Below are positions 1-8,071 of a DNA stretch of 64,000 nt, one piece after another. Each line of letters starts with the position of its first letter. Position 1 is the stretch's first letter. This DNA is from Paenibacillus arenosi (lineage in GTDB: Bacteria; Bacillota; Bacilli; Paenibacillales; Paenibacillaceae), in assembly GCF_014841135.1 (NCBI RefSeq), contig NZ_JACYTN010000002.1, positions 558,001 through 622,000 of the forward strand, in the 5' to 3' direction. A model generated the notes under the pieces. That model was not told the origin of the DNA. It ran no database searches and saw nothing but the letters and a program-made list of their open reading frames with translations. The translations under genes and the position numbers were made by a program.

Positions 1-427
1 TACGTTTATCCAATATATTTTCAATGCCAAGGCGTTCCGCTATAAACTGCACTCGACGCTCAATTTCACTACTTGAGACCTTGTCCAGCGCTAATGGGAG
101 AATCATATTTTCTTTGATCGATAATGAATCGATAAGATTAAAATCCTGAAATACATATCCCAATTCACGACGACGAAACTTCGATAGATCCCTGTTGGAC
201 ATTTTTAACGGATTATGGCCATTAATTGAAATTCGCCCGGCGGTCGGTTTGTCTATCGTTGCTAAAATGTTGAGCAGCGTCGTCTTGCCACTGCCTGACG
301 GACCCATAATCCCAACGAATTCGCCTTGTTCAAGCTGCATATTCACATCATTTAGCGCGGTGTAGGTCATCTTTCCTCTGGAAGCATATATTTTCGTTAT
401 TTGTTCGACCTTCAAAACTGTCGTCAT
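1..427 (-). CDS. BceA-type ABC transporter ATP-binding protein (3' end cut by window)
   Basis: Only the first 142 residues are in the window. Walker A (GPSGSGKT) lies at residues 42-49 and a Q-loop (VFQDFN) near residue 95; the signature motif and Walker B lie beyond the window edge. The N-terminus, with its short lead into a TYTALNDV segment, is typical of the LolD/MacB/BceA subfamily. It starts 36 bases after the histidine kinase stop, so it is probably co-transcribed with the two-component genes. By family, BceAB transporters pair with a BceRS system and confer resistance to cell-wall-active peptides such as bacitracin. The partner permease would be expected just outside the window. The subfamily call rests mainly on this context. 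Confidence 0.85.
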   Translation of the reverse strand, partial: MTTVLKVEQITKIYASRGKMTYTALNDVNMQLEQGEFVGIMGPSGSGKTTLLNILATIDKPTAGRISINGHNPLKMSNRDLSKFRRRELGYVFQDFNLIDSLSIKENMILPLALDKVSSSEIERRVQFIAERLGIENILDKR

Positions 428-463
428 TGATTGGCTCCTTCTTTCACGTACATGTTCATTCCG

Positions 464-1531
464 TCAAAGTAATCCTTTATGAATCGTGCGTGATTCAAAT
501 CCGATGCTGACTTTCGTTCCGACTCCGATCTCGGATGTAATCTGTATTCGATGACCTAGACGATTGCACACCTGCTTCACCAAGTATAACCCCATTCCGG
601 TTGCATCCCCTTCCTTACGCCCGTTCTCCCCTGTAAAGAAAGCTTCAAATACACGTGGGATATCATGAGGTGCAATGCCTATTCCTTCATCAATAACATG
701 CAGCCACACTGTATCATCATTCTCAGCCATTTCGATTTCAAAATGTAACGATTTCGCTCCTTCTTTATCTTTTGAATACTTGATAGCATTCGTCACAAGC
801 TGAGTCACGATAAAACTCAGCCATTTGCTGTCACTTTCGACGAGCTTATCTTCACCTAGTACTTTCGGGAAAATACGGTAACGAATAAACATTTTCTTAT
901 GCTGGTTAATGACTTGTCTAATATCGTGGTGCAGCGACACTTGTGAGACATGCAGATCAAGCTCAAACTTATCCAAACGAGCCGTATGTAACATGAGTTC
1001 CAATCCCCCTGTAAGGCGGTCTGTCTCTTCACTTACATTTGCCAATAACGCACGAGCTTCTTCTTCATTCATTCGCTGCGCGGGCTGCTGTGTAATCAAA
1101 TGAAGCACCGAGACAGGCGTCTTCATATGATGAACCCATTGGTTTGTAAAATGTACATGCTGCTCGCGCTGCTGCCTCATCAGCATCATTTGGTCTGTAA
1201 ATGCGCTGTATTGACGCTGCAAGAGCTGGTACATAACCTGTTGTTCTTCGGTTACTGGATTCTGTAAACATAACGAAAACTCATTGTCATTTTCATGGAT
1301 ACGAGCGTAATTTATTTCTTTGTACCATTCCCGCTGTCGCAAGTAGTCATAAATAATTCCTACTCCGACAATAAAAACACCGAGTACAAACACATACACA
1401 AGACTACTGCTGCGAATCACGCGCGCCCCAATTTGCATATCAAAATGAACCACGATTAGCGACATCATTAGGGATAGCATCCATGCCGTCACAAGCAGGA
1501 ACCGATCTTTTACATATTTCCAAAAAGTCAT
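464..1531 (-). CDS. BceS-like intramembrane-sensing histidine kinase
   Basis: A 355-residue kinase with two N-terminal membrane helices (about residues 12-30 and 43-61) and almost no extracellular loop. This is the hallmark of the intramembrane-sensing BceS family, which learns of peptides through its ABC transporter. The phospho-acceptor is probably His134 in WVHHMKTP; relatives usually have Glu or Gln where His135 sits. C-terminal ATPase motifs are visible: an N-box with VTNAIKYS, then DEGIGI, and a G-rich TGMGLYLVK segment. The start overlaps the response regulator stop in an ATGA, indicating translational coupling. The downstream ATPase completes the module. The exact inducing peptide cannot be read from sequence. 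Confidence 0.9.
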   Translation of the reverse strand: MTFWKYVKDRFLLVTAWMLSLMMSLIVVHFDMQIGARVIRSSSLVYVFVLGVFIVGVGIIYDYLRQREWYKEINYARIHENDNEFSLCLQNPVTEEQQVMYQLLQRQYSAFTDQMMLMRQQREQHVHFTNQWVHHMKTPVSVLHLITQQPAQRMNEEEARALLANVSEETDRLTGGLELMLHTARLDKFELDLHVSQVSLHHDIRQVINQHKKMFIRYRIFPKVLGEDKLVESDSKWLSFIVTQLVTNAIKYSKDKEGAKSLHFEIEMAENDDTVWLHVIDEGIGIAPHDIPRVFEAFFTGENGRKEGDATGMGLYLVKQVCNRLGHRIQITSEIGVGTKVSIGFESRTIHKGLL

Positions 1532-2244
1532 TCGACTACACCGTCTTCATGCCAATCCGTCAACAGTCGATACCCTTGTCCTCGAACCGTTTCAATCACT
1601 TTATCCAAGCCAAGCCCCTCCATCTTCTTACGAACACGAGTAACATTAACCGTCAACGTATTGTCATCTACGAAATCTACATCGTCCCATAGAGCTTCAA
1701 GTAAGGTATCACGTGGCACAATCGTATCCGCCTTTTCCATAAGACAGCCAAGTAAAAGGGATTCATTTTTAGTTAGATCGACGCGCTTACTTTGCCATTC
1801 CAACGTATTTTTCGTACGATGAAGCAGTAAGCCATTTAGATTCAATTCTTCACCATTGGTAGCACTGACAGCGGCATATTCACCATAGGTACGACGAAGT
1901 ACACTTTTCACCTTTACCAATAGGATATCTAAGTGGAATGGCTTCGTAATATAATCATCTCCGCCATTTTCAATCGCCATAACTTGATCCATCTCTCCTG
2001 CACGCGCAGATACGAATATAATAGGTGCGTTCGTAACCGTGCGAAATTGCCTGCACCAATAGAATCCGTCATAAGCTGGCAAATGGATATCAAGCAAAAT
2101 AAGATCTGGCTGTATCTCAATCAGATCTTCCTTTAACGCTTTAAAATTTGTAGCTCTCGTAACCAAATAATTATATTTTTCTAACGATGATTGAAGCATG
2201 GAAGCAATCTTGTCATCGTCCTCCACGATCATGATGCGATACAT
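1528..2244 (-). CDS. BceR-like OmpR-family response regulator
   Basis: A 238-residue regulator with an N-terminal receiver domain: acidic pocket VEDDD at residues 7-11, phospho-acceptor Asp52 in LLDIHLP, and the conserved Lys in ITKPFH near residue 100. A C-terminal winged-helix DNA-binding domain follows (TLTVNVTRVRKKM, then TVRGQGYRL). It is first in an operon with the BceS-like kinase and the BceA-like ATPase, so it most likely activates that transporter in response to cell-wall-active peptides. Family assignment is firm; the specific role is inferred from the neighbours. Confidence 0.9.
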   Translation of the reverse strand: MYRIMIVEDDDKIASMLQSSLEKYNYLVTRATNFKALKEDLIEIQPDLILLDIHLPAYDGFYWCRQFRTVTNAPIIFVSARAGEMDQVMAIENGGDDYITKPFHLDILLVKVKSVLRRTYGEYAAVSATNGEELNLNGLLLHRTKNTLEWQSKRVDLTKNESLLLGCLMEKADTIVPRDTLLEALWDDVDFVDDNTLTVNVTRVRKKMEGLGLDKVIETVRGQGYRLLTDWHEDGVVE

Positions 2245-2401
2245 CTTTGTTCCTCCGTTCGTGAATCCTTCTGTTTAACAACGCAGTTTGTAAGTAATGA
2301 AGCAAGTTTCATTCATGAAACACTCCCTATTCATCATAGCATAATGCAGTATCGGATAAAACTTACTCAAACTTATCATTATCCCACTTATTGTAATTAA
2401 T

Positions 2402-2430
2402 TTGACATAATTATGAACTTTACTTATACT
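2402..2430 (+). promoter_or_regulatory. Sigma-A promoter for the DUF485/symporter operon
   Basis: TTGACA at 2402-2407 and TATACT at 2425-2430 are separated by exactly 17 bases, a near-consensus vegetative promoter. Transcription would begin near 2437, just ahead of the cre box and about 100 bases before the first gene. Confidence 0.8.
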
Positions 2431-2442
2431 CGGAAAAGGAGG

Positions 2443-2456
2443 TGAAAGCGCTTACG
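2443..2456 (+). promoter_or_regulatory. cre box (CcpA operator)
   Basis: TGAAAGCGCTTACG matches the consensus TGWNANCGNTNNCA at 13 of 14 positions. It lies immediately downstream of the predicted transcription start, a position at which CcpA represses. Carbon catabolite repression of an acetate-type symporter is physiologically sensible. Confidence 0.75.
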
Positions 2457-2535
2457 AACAAGATGCAAATATAACCACCAAGAACTACACCTAACGATAA
2501 TAACTATAGGTATAGACAGGAGGTTACATACATTT

Positions 2536-2847
2536 ATGAAACCTGATATTAATTATGCTGAGATCGCTCAATCCACGCAGTTCAAGTCTCTCATGCGAAG
2601 CAAAAAGAAATTCATTCTGCCAATGACCTTGTTTTTCTTCGCCTTTTACTTCACCCTTCCTATTCTCACCTCTTACACAACGATATTGAACCAATCTGCA
2701 TTTGGACCTATCACATGGGCGTGGGTGTTTGCCTTTGCTCAATTCATTATGACGTGGACACTCTGTATGATCTATGCCCATCGTGCTGCTCGATTTGACC
2801 AAGACGTGCAGCAATTAAAAAATGAATGGGGCGGTGAACGAGGATGA
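2536..2847 (+). CDS. DUF485 family small membrane protein
   Basis: A 103-residue protein with two hydrophobic helices (about residues 26-47 and 60-82) separated by a short loop, followed by a charged tail. This is the DUF485 (YjcH/YwcB) family, whose genes almost always precede an acetate-type sodium:solute symporter. The next gene follows with a 4-base ATGA overlap. The AGGAGG ribosome site is 12 bases ahead of the ATG, slightly long. The biochemical role of DUF485 proteins is not established; they are assumed to assist the partner symporter. Confidence 0.88.
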   Translation: MKPDINYAEIAQSTQFKSLMRSKKKFILPMTLFFFAFYFTLPILTSYTTILNQSAFGPITWAWVFAFAQFIMTWTLCMIYAHRAARFDQDVQQLKNEWGGERG

Positions 2848-4388
2848 ATATGACCGCTTTCCTGCTATTTTGTGTCATCGTATTGCTTACAATGGTCATC
2901 ACCTACTTTGCTTCCAAGAAAACGAACTCCGCTTCGGACTTCTACACAGCGGGCGGTGGATTAACAGGTTGGCAAAACGGACTCGCTATTGCGGGGGACT
3001 ATATGTCAGCCGCTTCTTTCTTAGGGATTGCTGGCTCCATCGCATTAGTTGGATTCGACGGATTTTTCTACTCTATAGGATTCCTCGTCGCTTATCTCGT
3101 TGTATTGTACCTAGTCGCTGAGCCGCTCCGTAACTTAGGCAAATATACGTTAGCAGATATGATAGCAGCGCGTTTTCAGGCTAACAAAGTGCGCGGTGTT
3201 GCTGCCCTTAATACGATTACAATCTCAACCTTTTATATGATCGCCCAGCTTGTTGGTGCAGGTGCTCTTATTAAGCTGCTGCTCGGTATCGACTATGTAT
3301 GGTCGGTCATCATCGTAGGCTGTCTTATGACCTTGTACGTTGTGTTTGGGGGCATGCATGCTACATCATGGGTCCAAATTATTAAAGCCGTACTTCTGAT
3401 GGGTGGTACGTTCCTACTCTCCATGATCGTGTTCTCCAAGTTCGACTTCAACCTAATTAAAATGTTCGAATCGATGAAAACTGCCACTCCGCTAGGCGAA
3501 CAATTTTTAAATCCTGGTAACAAGTATACGAATTCTTTAGACACCCTCTCACTGAATTTAGGTCTCGTGCTAGGTACTGCTGGCTTGCCTCACATTCTCA
3601 TTCGTTTCTTTACGGTTAAAGACGCACCTACTGCCCGCTCCTCCGTTGTATACGCAACATGGGTCATCGGTCTTTTCTATGTCATGACCATCTTTTTAGG
3701 GTTTGGCGCAGCTGCATTTGTCGGAGCTGATCTTATAACAGCAGCAGATAAGGGCGGTAATATGGCAGCTCCACTGCTAGCTCGAGAACTTGGTGGAGAC
3801 TTCTTCTTTGCCCTCATTTCTGCTGTTGCCTTCGCCACCATATTAGCGGTTGTCACAGGACTTGTCCTATCTGCCGCATCTGCCTTTGCACACGACTTCT
3901 ACAATCACATCGTTCGGAAGGGCAAAGCCAGTGAAAAGGAGCAAATGTCAGCTGCGCGTTGGGCATCAATCGGGGTATCTATACTCTCGATTATTTTAGC
4001 TCTGCTTGCTTCGAAGCTGAATGTAGCTTTCCTTGTTGGTTTGGCTTTTGCCGTTGCAGCGAGCGCTAATCTTCCCGTTATCCTATTTACTGTATTTTGG
4101 AGAAGATTCAACACAGCTGGAGCAATCGCTGGTATGTTGACTGGATTGCTATCTGCTATCATCCTCGTTGCAATCAGCCCAAGTGTATGGGGACCAGAAG
4201 GAAAAGCGATTTTAGTTGGAGAACCTCTCATTACGTTAACGAACCCAGGCATTATTTCCATACCTCTCGGCTTTATAGGCGCATGGCTTGGTACAATATT
4301 GACCAGTAGATCGGCGAATAAAGATAACAATCGGGATGCCAAGTTTGACGAGGTGCTCGTTAAAGCAAATACAGGGATTCATATGTAA
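2844..4388 (+). CDS. Acetate/monocarboxylate sodium:solute symporter (ActP/YwcA-like)
   Basis: A 514-residue polytopic protein with about 13 membrane helices and family features of the sodium:solute symporter superfamily: the N-terminal FYTAGGGLTGWQNGLAIAGD segment, then YMSAASFLGI and LADMIAARF. It matches the ActP/YwcA branch, which imports acetate and other short monocarboxylates by coupling to cations. The coupled DUF485 gene and the upstream cre box support this. The downstream LysR gene resembles CidR, which in Bacillus responds to acetate. Substrate is inferred from family and context. Confidence 0.87.
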   Translation: MNMTAFLLFCVIVLLTMVITYFASKKTNSASDFYTAGGGLTGWQNGLAIAGDYMSAASFLGIAGSIALVGFDGFFYSIGFLVAYLVVLYLVAEPLRNLGKYTLADMIAARFQANKVRGVAALNTITISTFYMIAQLVGAGALIKLLLGIDYVWSVIIVGCLMTLYVVFGGMHATSWVQIIKAVLLMGGTFLLSMIVFSKFDFNLIKMFESMKTATPLGEQFLNPGNKYTNSLDTLSLNLGLVLGTAGLPHILIRFFTVKDAPTARSSVVYATWVIGLFYVMTIFLGFGAAAFVGADLITAADKGGNMAAPLLARELGGDFFFALISAVAFATILAVVTGLVLSAASAFAHDFYNHIVRKGKASEKEQMSAARWASIGVSILSIILALLASKLNVAFLVGLAFAVAASANLPVILFTVFWRRFNTAGAIAGMLTGLLSAIILVAISPSVWGPEGKAILVGEPLITLTNPGIISIPLGFIGAWLGTILTSRSANKDNNRDAKFDEVLVKANTGIHM

Positions 4389-4422
4389 CCCAATTACATA
4401 ATTCGGTTACGAAGACTCTTTC

Positions 4423-4456
4423 ACAGCTTCCGCTGCTGCGGAAGCTGTTTTGTGTT
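4423..4456 (+). terminator. Intrinsic terminator after the symporter
   Basis: An 11-base perfect stem (4423-4433 with 4438-4448), a four-base loop and a TTTTGTGTT tail follow the symporter stop, so the LysR gene is probably a separate transcription unit. Confidence 0.85.
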
Positions 4457-4508
4457 GTCTAGCTGTGCTGCAGAATTTAAAATAGAGGTATACCATAAGC
4501 ATGTTAGG

Positions 4509-4532
4509 TTCCTACCTACAAACAAGTAGGAA
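4509..4532. promoter_or_regulatory. Inverted repeat, candidate LysR-type operator
   Basis: TTCCTAC (4509-4515) and GTAGGAA (4526-4532) form a perfect 7-base inverted repeat spaced by 10 bases, 26 bases before the regulator start. LysR regulators commonly bind such dyads in their own promoters. Binding is inferred. Confidence 0.5.
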
Positions 4533-4558
4533 ACATGGTACATAGAAGGGGGATTCAG

Positions 4559-5476
4559 ATGGATATCCGGCAATTAACCTATTTCGTACAAGTAGCCAAA
4601 TGCTTAAATATGACCCAGGCAGCCAAGAAATTACATGTTTCCCAGCCTGCATTAAGCAAAGTCATCAAAAACTTAGAAATGGAATTGGATGTGACCTTAA
4701 TCGACCGTTCCAGCAATCCATTGACTTTGACGGATGCAGGCGCTGTATTGGCAGCTGAAGCTGAACAACTGATACAATCTTTTGAAGCATTGACGCAGTC
4801 GCTATATGATACAGTACGATTAAATAAAGGAAACATCCGTATCGGAATTCCACCTGTTATCGGAACTAGCTTCTTTCCTGCCATTATCGCATCTTTTCGC
4901 GAAAAATATCCTGGTATCCAACTCACACTAATTGAAGAAGGAGCAAAAACAGTTGAGCGCAGCCTACTTGACGGTACGATCGAGCTAGGCATCGTAATTT
5001 TGCCAGTAAATGAAGAAAAGATTACAGCCATCCCCATTATCGAGGAAACTTATATGCTCGTCGTTCCTCATTCCCATCCACTCACAGCGTATGAATCCGT
5101 GCGTGTGCAAGATTTAAAGCAGGAATCGTTCGTTCTATTAAATCATACGTTTATGCTCCATGACCATATTTTGTCCGTATGCAATCAAGCCGGATTCGTT
5201 CCCCGTGTGACTTTCAATAGCTCACAATGGGATTTTCTTATTGAACTAGTCGGCTTACAACAAGGGGTCACCATCTTGCCCCGTCCTATTCTTACACGTG
5301 TTCAGTCCAATCTCGTGAAACAAATACCTATCGATCATCCTACTTTCCGCTGGAGAGTGGCGATTGTCTATAAGAAGCAGCGGTATGTATCCTACTCCAT
5401 GAAAGCTTTCATTGAGCATACGCAAGAGGTAATGACCCGCATGTTTCCTTCCATACCAGCGTCGCATGGGAACTAG
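4559..5476 (+). CDS. LysR-family regulator, CidR-like
   Basis: A 305-residue regulator. The N-terminal winged helix-turn-helix (MDIRQLTYF, then AAKKLHVSQPALSKVIKNLE) occupies residues 1-60. The effector domain begins near residue 88 with GNIRIGIPPVIGTSFFP, a stretch closely resembling Bacillus CidR (YwbI), which activates cidAB-type holin/antiholin and acetate-linked genes. An earlier in-frame ATG exists at 4535, but the AGAAGGGGG ribosome site favours 4559. It follows an acetate-type symporter on the same strand and has a perfect inverted repeat just upstream, suggesting autoregulation. No cidAB genes lie in the window. Confidence 0.85.
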   Translation: MDIRQLTYFVQVAKCLNMTQAAKKLHVSQPALSKVIKNLEMELDVTLIDRSSNPLTLTDAGAVLAAEAEQLIQSFEALTQSLYDTVRLNKGNIRIGIPPVIGTSFFPAIIASFREKYPGIQLTLIEEGAKTVERSLLDGTIELGIVILPVNEEKITAIPIIEETYMLVVPHSHPLTAYESVRVQDLKQESFVLLNHTFMLHDHILSVCNQAGFVPRVTFNSSQWDFLIELVGLQQGVTILPRPILTRVQSNLVKQIPIDHPTFRWRVAIVYKKQRYVSYSMKAFIEHTQEVMTRMFPSIPASHGN

Positions 5477-5523
5477 TCATTATTTCTACTCACTTCCATT
5501 CACTATATCGATCAAGAAATAAC

Positions 5524-5575
5524 AAAAGGCAGCTCTCCCCTTCTCACCCAAGAGGAAACCTGCCTTTTTTGGTTA
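5524..5575. terminator. Bidirectional intrinsic terminator
   Basis: A 9-base stem, AAAAGGCAG (5524-5532) with CTGCCTTTT (5560-5568), has T-rich flanks on both strands. It serves the LysR gene on plus and the long minus-strand acyl-CoA operon that ends at 5610. Confidence 0.8.
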
Positions 5576-5609
5576 TCGGTAGCTGGTTTTGTCGGTTTAC
5601 AACCATCCA

Positions 5610-6749
5610 CTAACTAGTCGTTTCCGCCTCTACACCAACTTGCAACCAAGCTTTCACTTCATTTTCAAAAAGATGAGGCTCCAACACACCTGCCATATGT
5701 CCTTTATCACTTTGGATCATATGGAGTTCAGCCTCCTTGCCCTGCCTTTTCAATATATCAACTACTTTCTGACTGTATTCAGGTGGCTGTAGCAAATCTT
5801 GTTCACATGGAATCATAAGGACACGCGCTTCGATACGAGAAAGAGCCTCCTCCAAAGAATCAAATCCTCGTGACACATCCTGCATCATCGTAGCTCGGGC
5901 TGTATATAACCAATGATTCGCATCAATCAGTGGAATATTGCTCGCAATCTTATCATACAGCGCACATTCATAGGAGGTCATCGTCTCTACACACGCATAG
6001 GGGGCCGCTTCCTTGCTATCTCGTGGATATGCATGTTCTTGATAGCTAGCCGTGAACGCGTTCATATTCATCATCTGGATGGCCAAATGCAGCCCCTCCA
6101 ACGGCTCCTGCTGTTCACTGTATTCTCCGTTGTCCCAGTTTGGATCAAGCTTAATGGTTCGCATCGCATGCTGCAATACGTTGAATGAAGTCATGATTGG
6201 ATTTTGCGCTGCTGTAATTACCCCAATCACATTGTCCATCATTGTCGGGTATTGCACAGCCCAGTGCAAAGCAATCATCCCACCAGCAGACGGACCCATA
6301 ACGGCTACAAGATGCGGAATGCCCAACTGTCTGATTAATTCATATTGAATACCTGCCATATCACGAAAAGTAAAAGCAGGGAACGTCATCCCATATGCTC
6401 GACCCGTTTCCGCATTTATACTTTTCGGCCCTGTCGTCGTAACATAAGGATTGTTGGCCTGTACGTTGCAAAGATTATCCGTACAAATAACAAAATATTG
6501 ATTTGTATCTACCGCTTTTCTAGGCCCAATGAGTCCATCCCACCACCCGGATACCGAATCATCAGGGTTGTATTTTCCAGCTGCATGGGAGTTGGCACTA
6601 AAATAGTGACACACAAGGATGACGTTCGATTTCTGCTCATTTAATGTACCGTATGTCTCGTAACCTAATGTAACAGGTATCGTAGCCCCACCCTCTAATG
6701 TATACGCTTCCAATGAAAAAGATTGCTTCACTACTCGCTGCATATCCAT
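5610..6749 (-). CDS. MetX-like alpha/beta hydrolase or acyltransferase
   Basis: A 379-residue alpha/beta-hydrolase of the homoserine O-acetyltransferase fold. The likely triad is Ser154 in the elbow GPSAGGM, Asp318 in EQDLLQPP and His351 in KGHMAG. True MetX enzymes usually show GGSMGGM and GHDAFL, and both motifs diverge here. The gene is also last in an operon of acyl-CoA genes rather than methionine genes. An acyl-ester or acyl-CoA hydrolase or transferase is therefore more likely than methionine biosynthesis. A longer in-frame ATG at 6764 exists, but GGAGG sits 8 bases ahead of the chosen start. Fold assignment is firm; reaction unknown. Confidence 0.8.
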   Translation of the reverse strand: MDMQRVVKQSFSLEAYTLEGGATIPVTLGYETYGTLNEQKSNVILVCHYFSANSHAAGKYNPDDSVSGWWDGLIGPRKAVDTNQYFVICTDNLCNVQANNPYVTTTGPKSINAETGRAYGMTFPAFTFRDMAGIQYELIRQLGIPHLVAVMGPSAGGMIALHWAVQYPTMMDNVIGVITAAQNPIMTSFNVLQHAMRTIKLDPNWDNGEYSEQQEPLEGLHLAIQMMNMNAFTASYQEHAYPRDSKEAAPYACVETMTSYECALYDKIASNIPLIDANHWLYTARATMMQDVSRGFDSLEEALSRIEARVLMIPCEQDLLQPPEYSQKVVDILKRQGKEAELHMIQSDKGHMAGVLEPHLFENEVKAWLQVGVEAETTS

Positions 6750-6800
6750 ACTCGGTTCCTCCATTTTATCATCGCTATGATCGATTATGACCCGTACACA

Positions 6801-8033
6801 CTATGCTGATGGCTGTACATGAGCCGTATCTACCGCTGTCCTGCGCTTGCCTGTCTCTGGCAATAAGAAAGAACCGATAAAGAACGTCAAGCTGAATCCG
6901 ATTGCTAAGTATATGCCAGATTGAAATCCACCCATATCTATTGTAAGGCCAACTAAATAATAAAGTATTGTCTCGATGATGTACGCAAATGACCAGAAAA
7001 ATCCCATCATAACGGTTACTTTGGACGGAGTCATGCCCGGCAGCTCCTGTGGTATCGTAACAAGTGTTGTCATTGGTAGGAATGTGAAAAATCCAAGTAA
7101 AAATGCCGCTATAATTGAAAAAACGGGGGAACTCGTTGTGACCATAAGTAAAGCGGATACAGTCATCGCTAATCCCGACCAGCGAATAACAGGTAGGCGC
7201 AAGGCAAATTTTTTAACCGCCATAATGCCAAACACAGTACCTACACACCCGGCAATGGCCATAACTGCAGTTAACGTCTTCGCATCCATTGCGTTCGTTT
7301 GTGATAGTGGGAAAATCGTCAAAATGACTAAATACAACAATAAGCAGCCTGAATAAGTGAATGCGCAAATATAATTGAACTTGTCTTTCAAACCTTCCCT
7401 AAACGTGTATCGTTGTCCGATATCTGCGACCTGCTGCTTATTCTGGTAAATCTCAAAGTCTTCACCTAAAAGCAGCCATGCGACAAATAAAAGAAAGCTC
7501 GTTCCGGCGAATACAAGGATCGTATTTTGCCATGAATCAAGTGCTAATATAACAGGTGTAACGACAACCATCGCAATAAGACTGCCGACGTTGTAGGCAA
7601 CAGAATTGATTCCGTTTATCATCGGACGCTGCTTCGCCGTGAAATAGTGGAACACAATAGGGCCGAAGTAAACGATGAATAATGCACCACCGATCCCCAT
7701 CATAAATCTGGTTAGTACAAACAGCCAATAGCTCGTTGCAAATGCTCCCAGCGCTGACAAGCTAATTAATAAACTGCCCAAGGCAATCGCTTTTTTTGGC
7801 TTGAGCTTTATAAGCACCCAAGCGGCCATTAAATTGCCCACAATTTTAGCAATCGTGATTGCATTTGTAATTAAGGTCGCATTGGCAAATGTCTTAATAT
7901 CAAAACTCTCCATAATTTGTGGTGTCAGCGTCGATCCTGCGATCCACGAAACGGCAAACAATGCGTATGTCAGAAACATAATCATTTCAATCAAGTAAGC
8001 CCTTACCGATTTCTGATTGCTCGAATTGGTCAT
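6801..8033 (-). CDS. MFS transporter
   Basis: A 410-residue protein with about 12 membrane helices and the two-bundle layout of the major facilitator superfamily. A basic loop (KLKPKKAIALG) between helices 2 and 3 corresponds to MFS motif A, and ARG-containing R-F-M-M-G-I-G-G sits in helix 4. It lies between the MetX-like and CoA transferase genes in one minus-strand operon, so its cargo is plausibly the acid the operon activates, for example acetoacetate or another short organic acid. The chosen ATG lies 8 bases after AGGAGG; an ATG two codons upstream is too close to that site. Substrate not readable from sequence. Confidence 0.82.
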   Translation of the reverse strand: MTNSSNQKSVRAYLIEMIMFLTYALFAVSWIAGSTLTPQIMESFDIKTFANATLITNAITIAKIVGNLMAAWVLIKLKPKKAIALGSLLISLSALGAFATSYWLFVLTRFMMGIGGALFIVYFGPIVFHYFTAKQRPMINGINSVAYNVGSLIAMVVVTPVILALDSWQNTILVFAGTSFLLFVAWLLLGEDFEIYQNKQQVADIGQRYTFREGLKDKFNYICAFTYSGCLLLYLVILTIFPLSQTNAMDAKTLTAVMAIAGCVGTVFGIMAVKKFALRLPVIRWSGLAMTVSALLMVTTSSPVFSIIAAFLLGFFTFLPMTTLVTIPQELPGMTPSKVTVMMGFFWSFAYIIETILYYLVGLTIDMGGFQSGIYLAIGFSLTFFIGSFLLPETGKRRTAVDTAHVQPSA

Positions 8034-8071
8034 TAACATAACCTCCTCATGTTTATCTGCACATGCACGAG

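Noticed and set aside
3905-4342. Open frame of about 145 codons on the minus strand inside the symporter
   Set aside because: Shadow of the symporter coding sequence, without a ribosome site or recognisable protein features.
5610-6749. Annotation as metX (homoserine O-acetyltransferase)
   Set aside because: Fold and triad fit, but the nucleophile elbow and His motifs differ from true MetX and the operon is about acyl-CoA, so only a family-level name is given.
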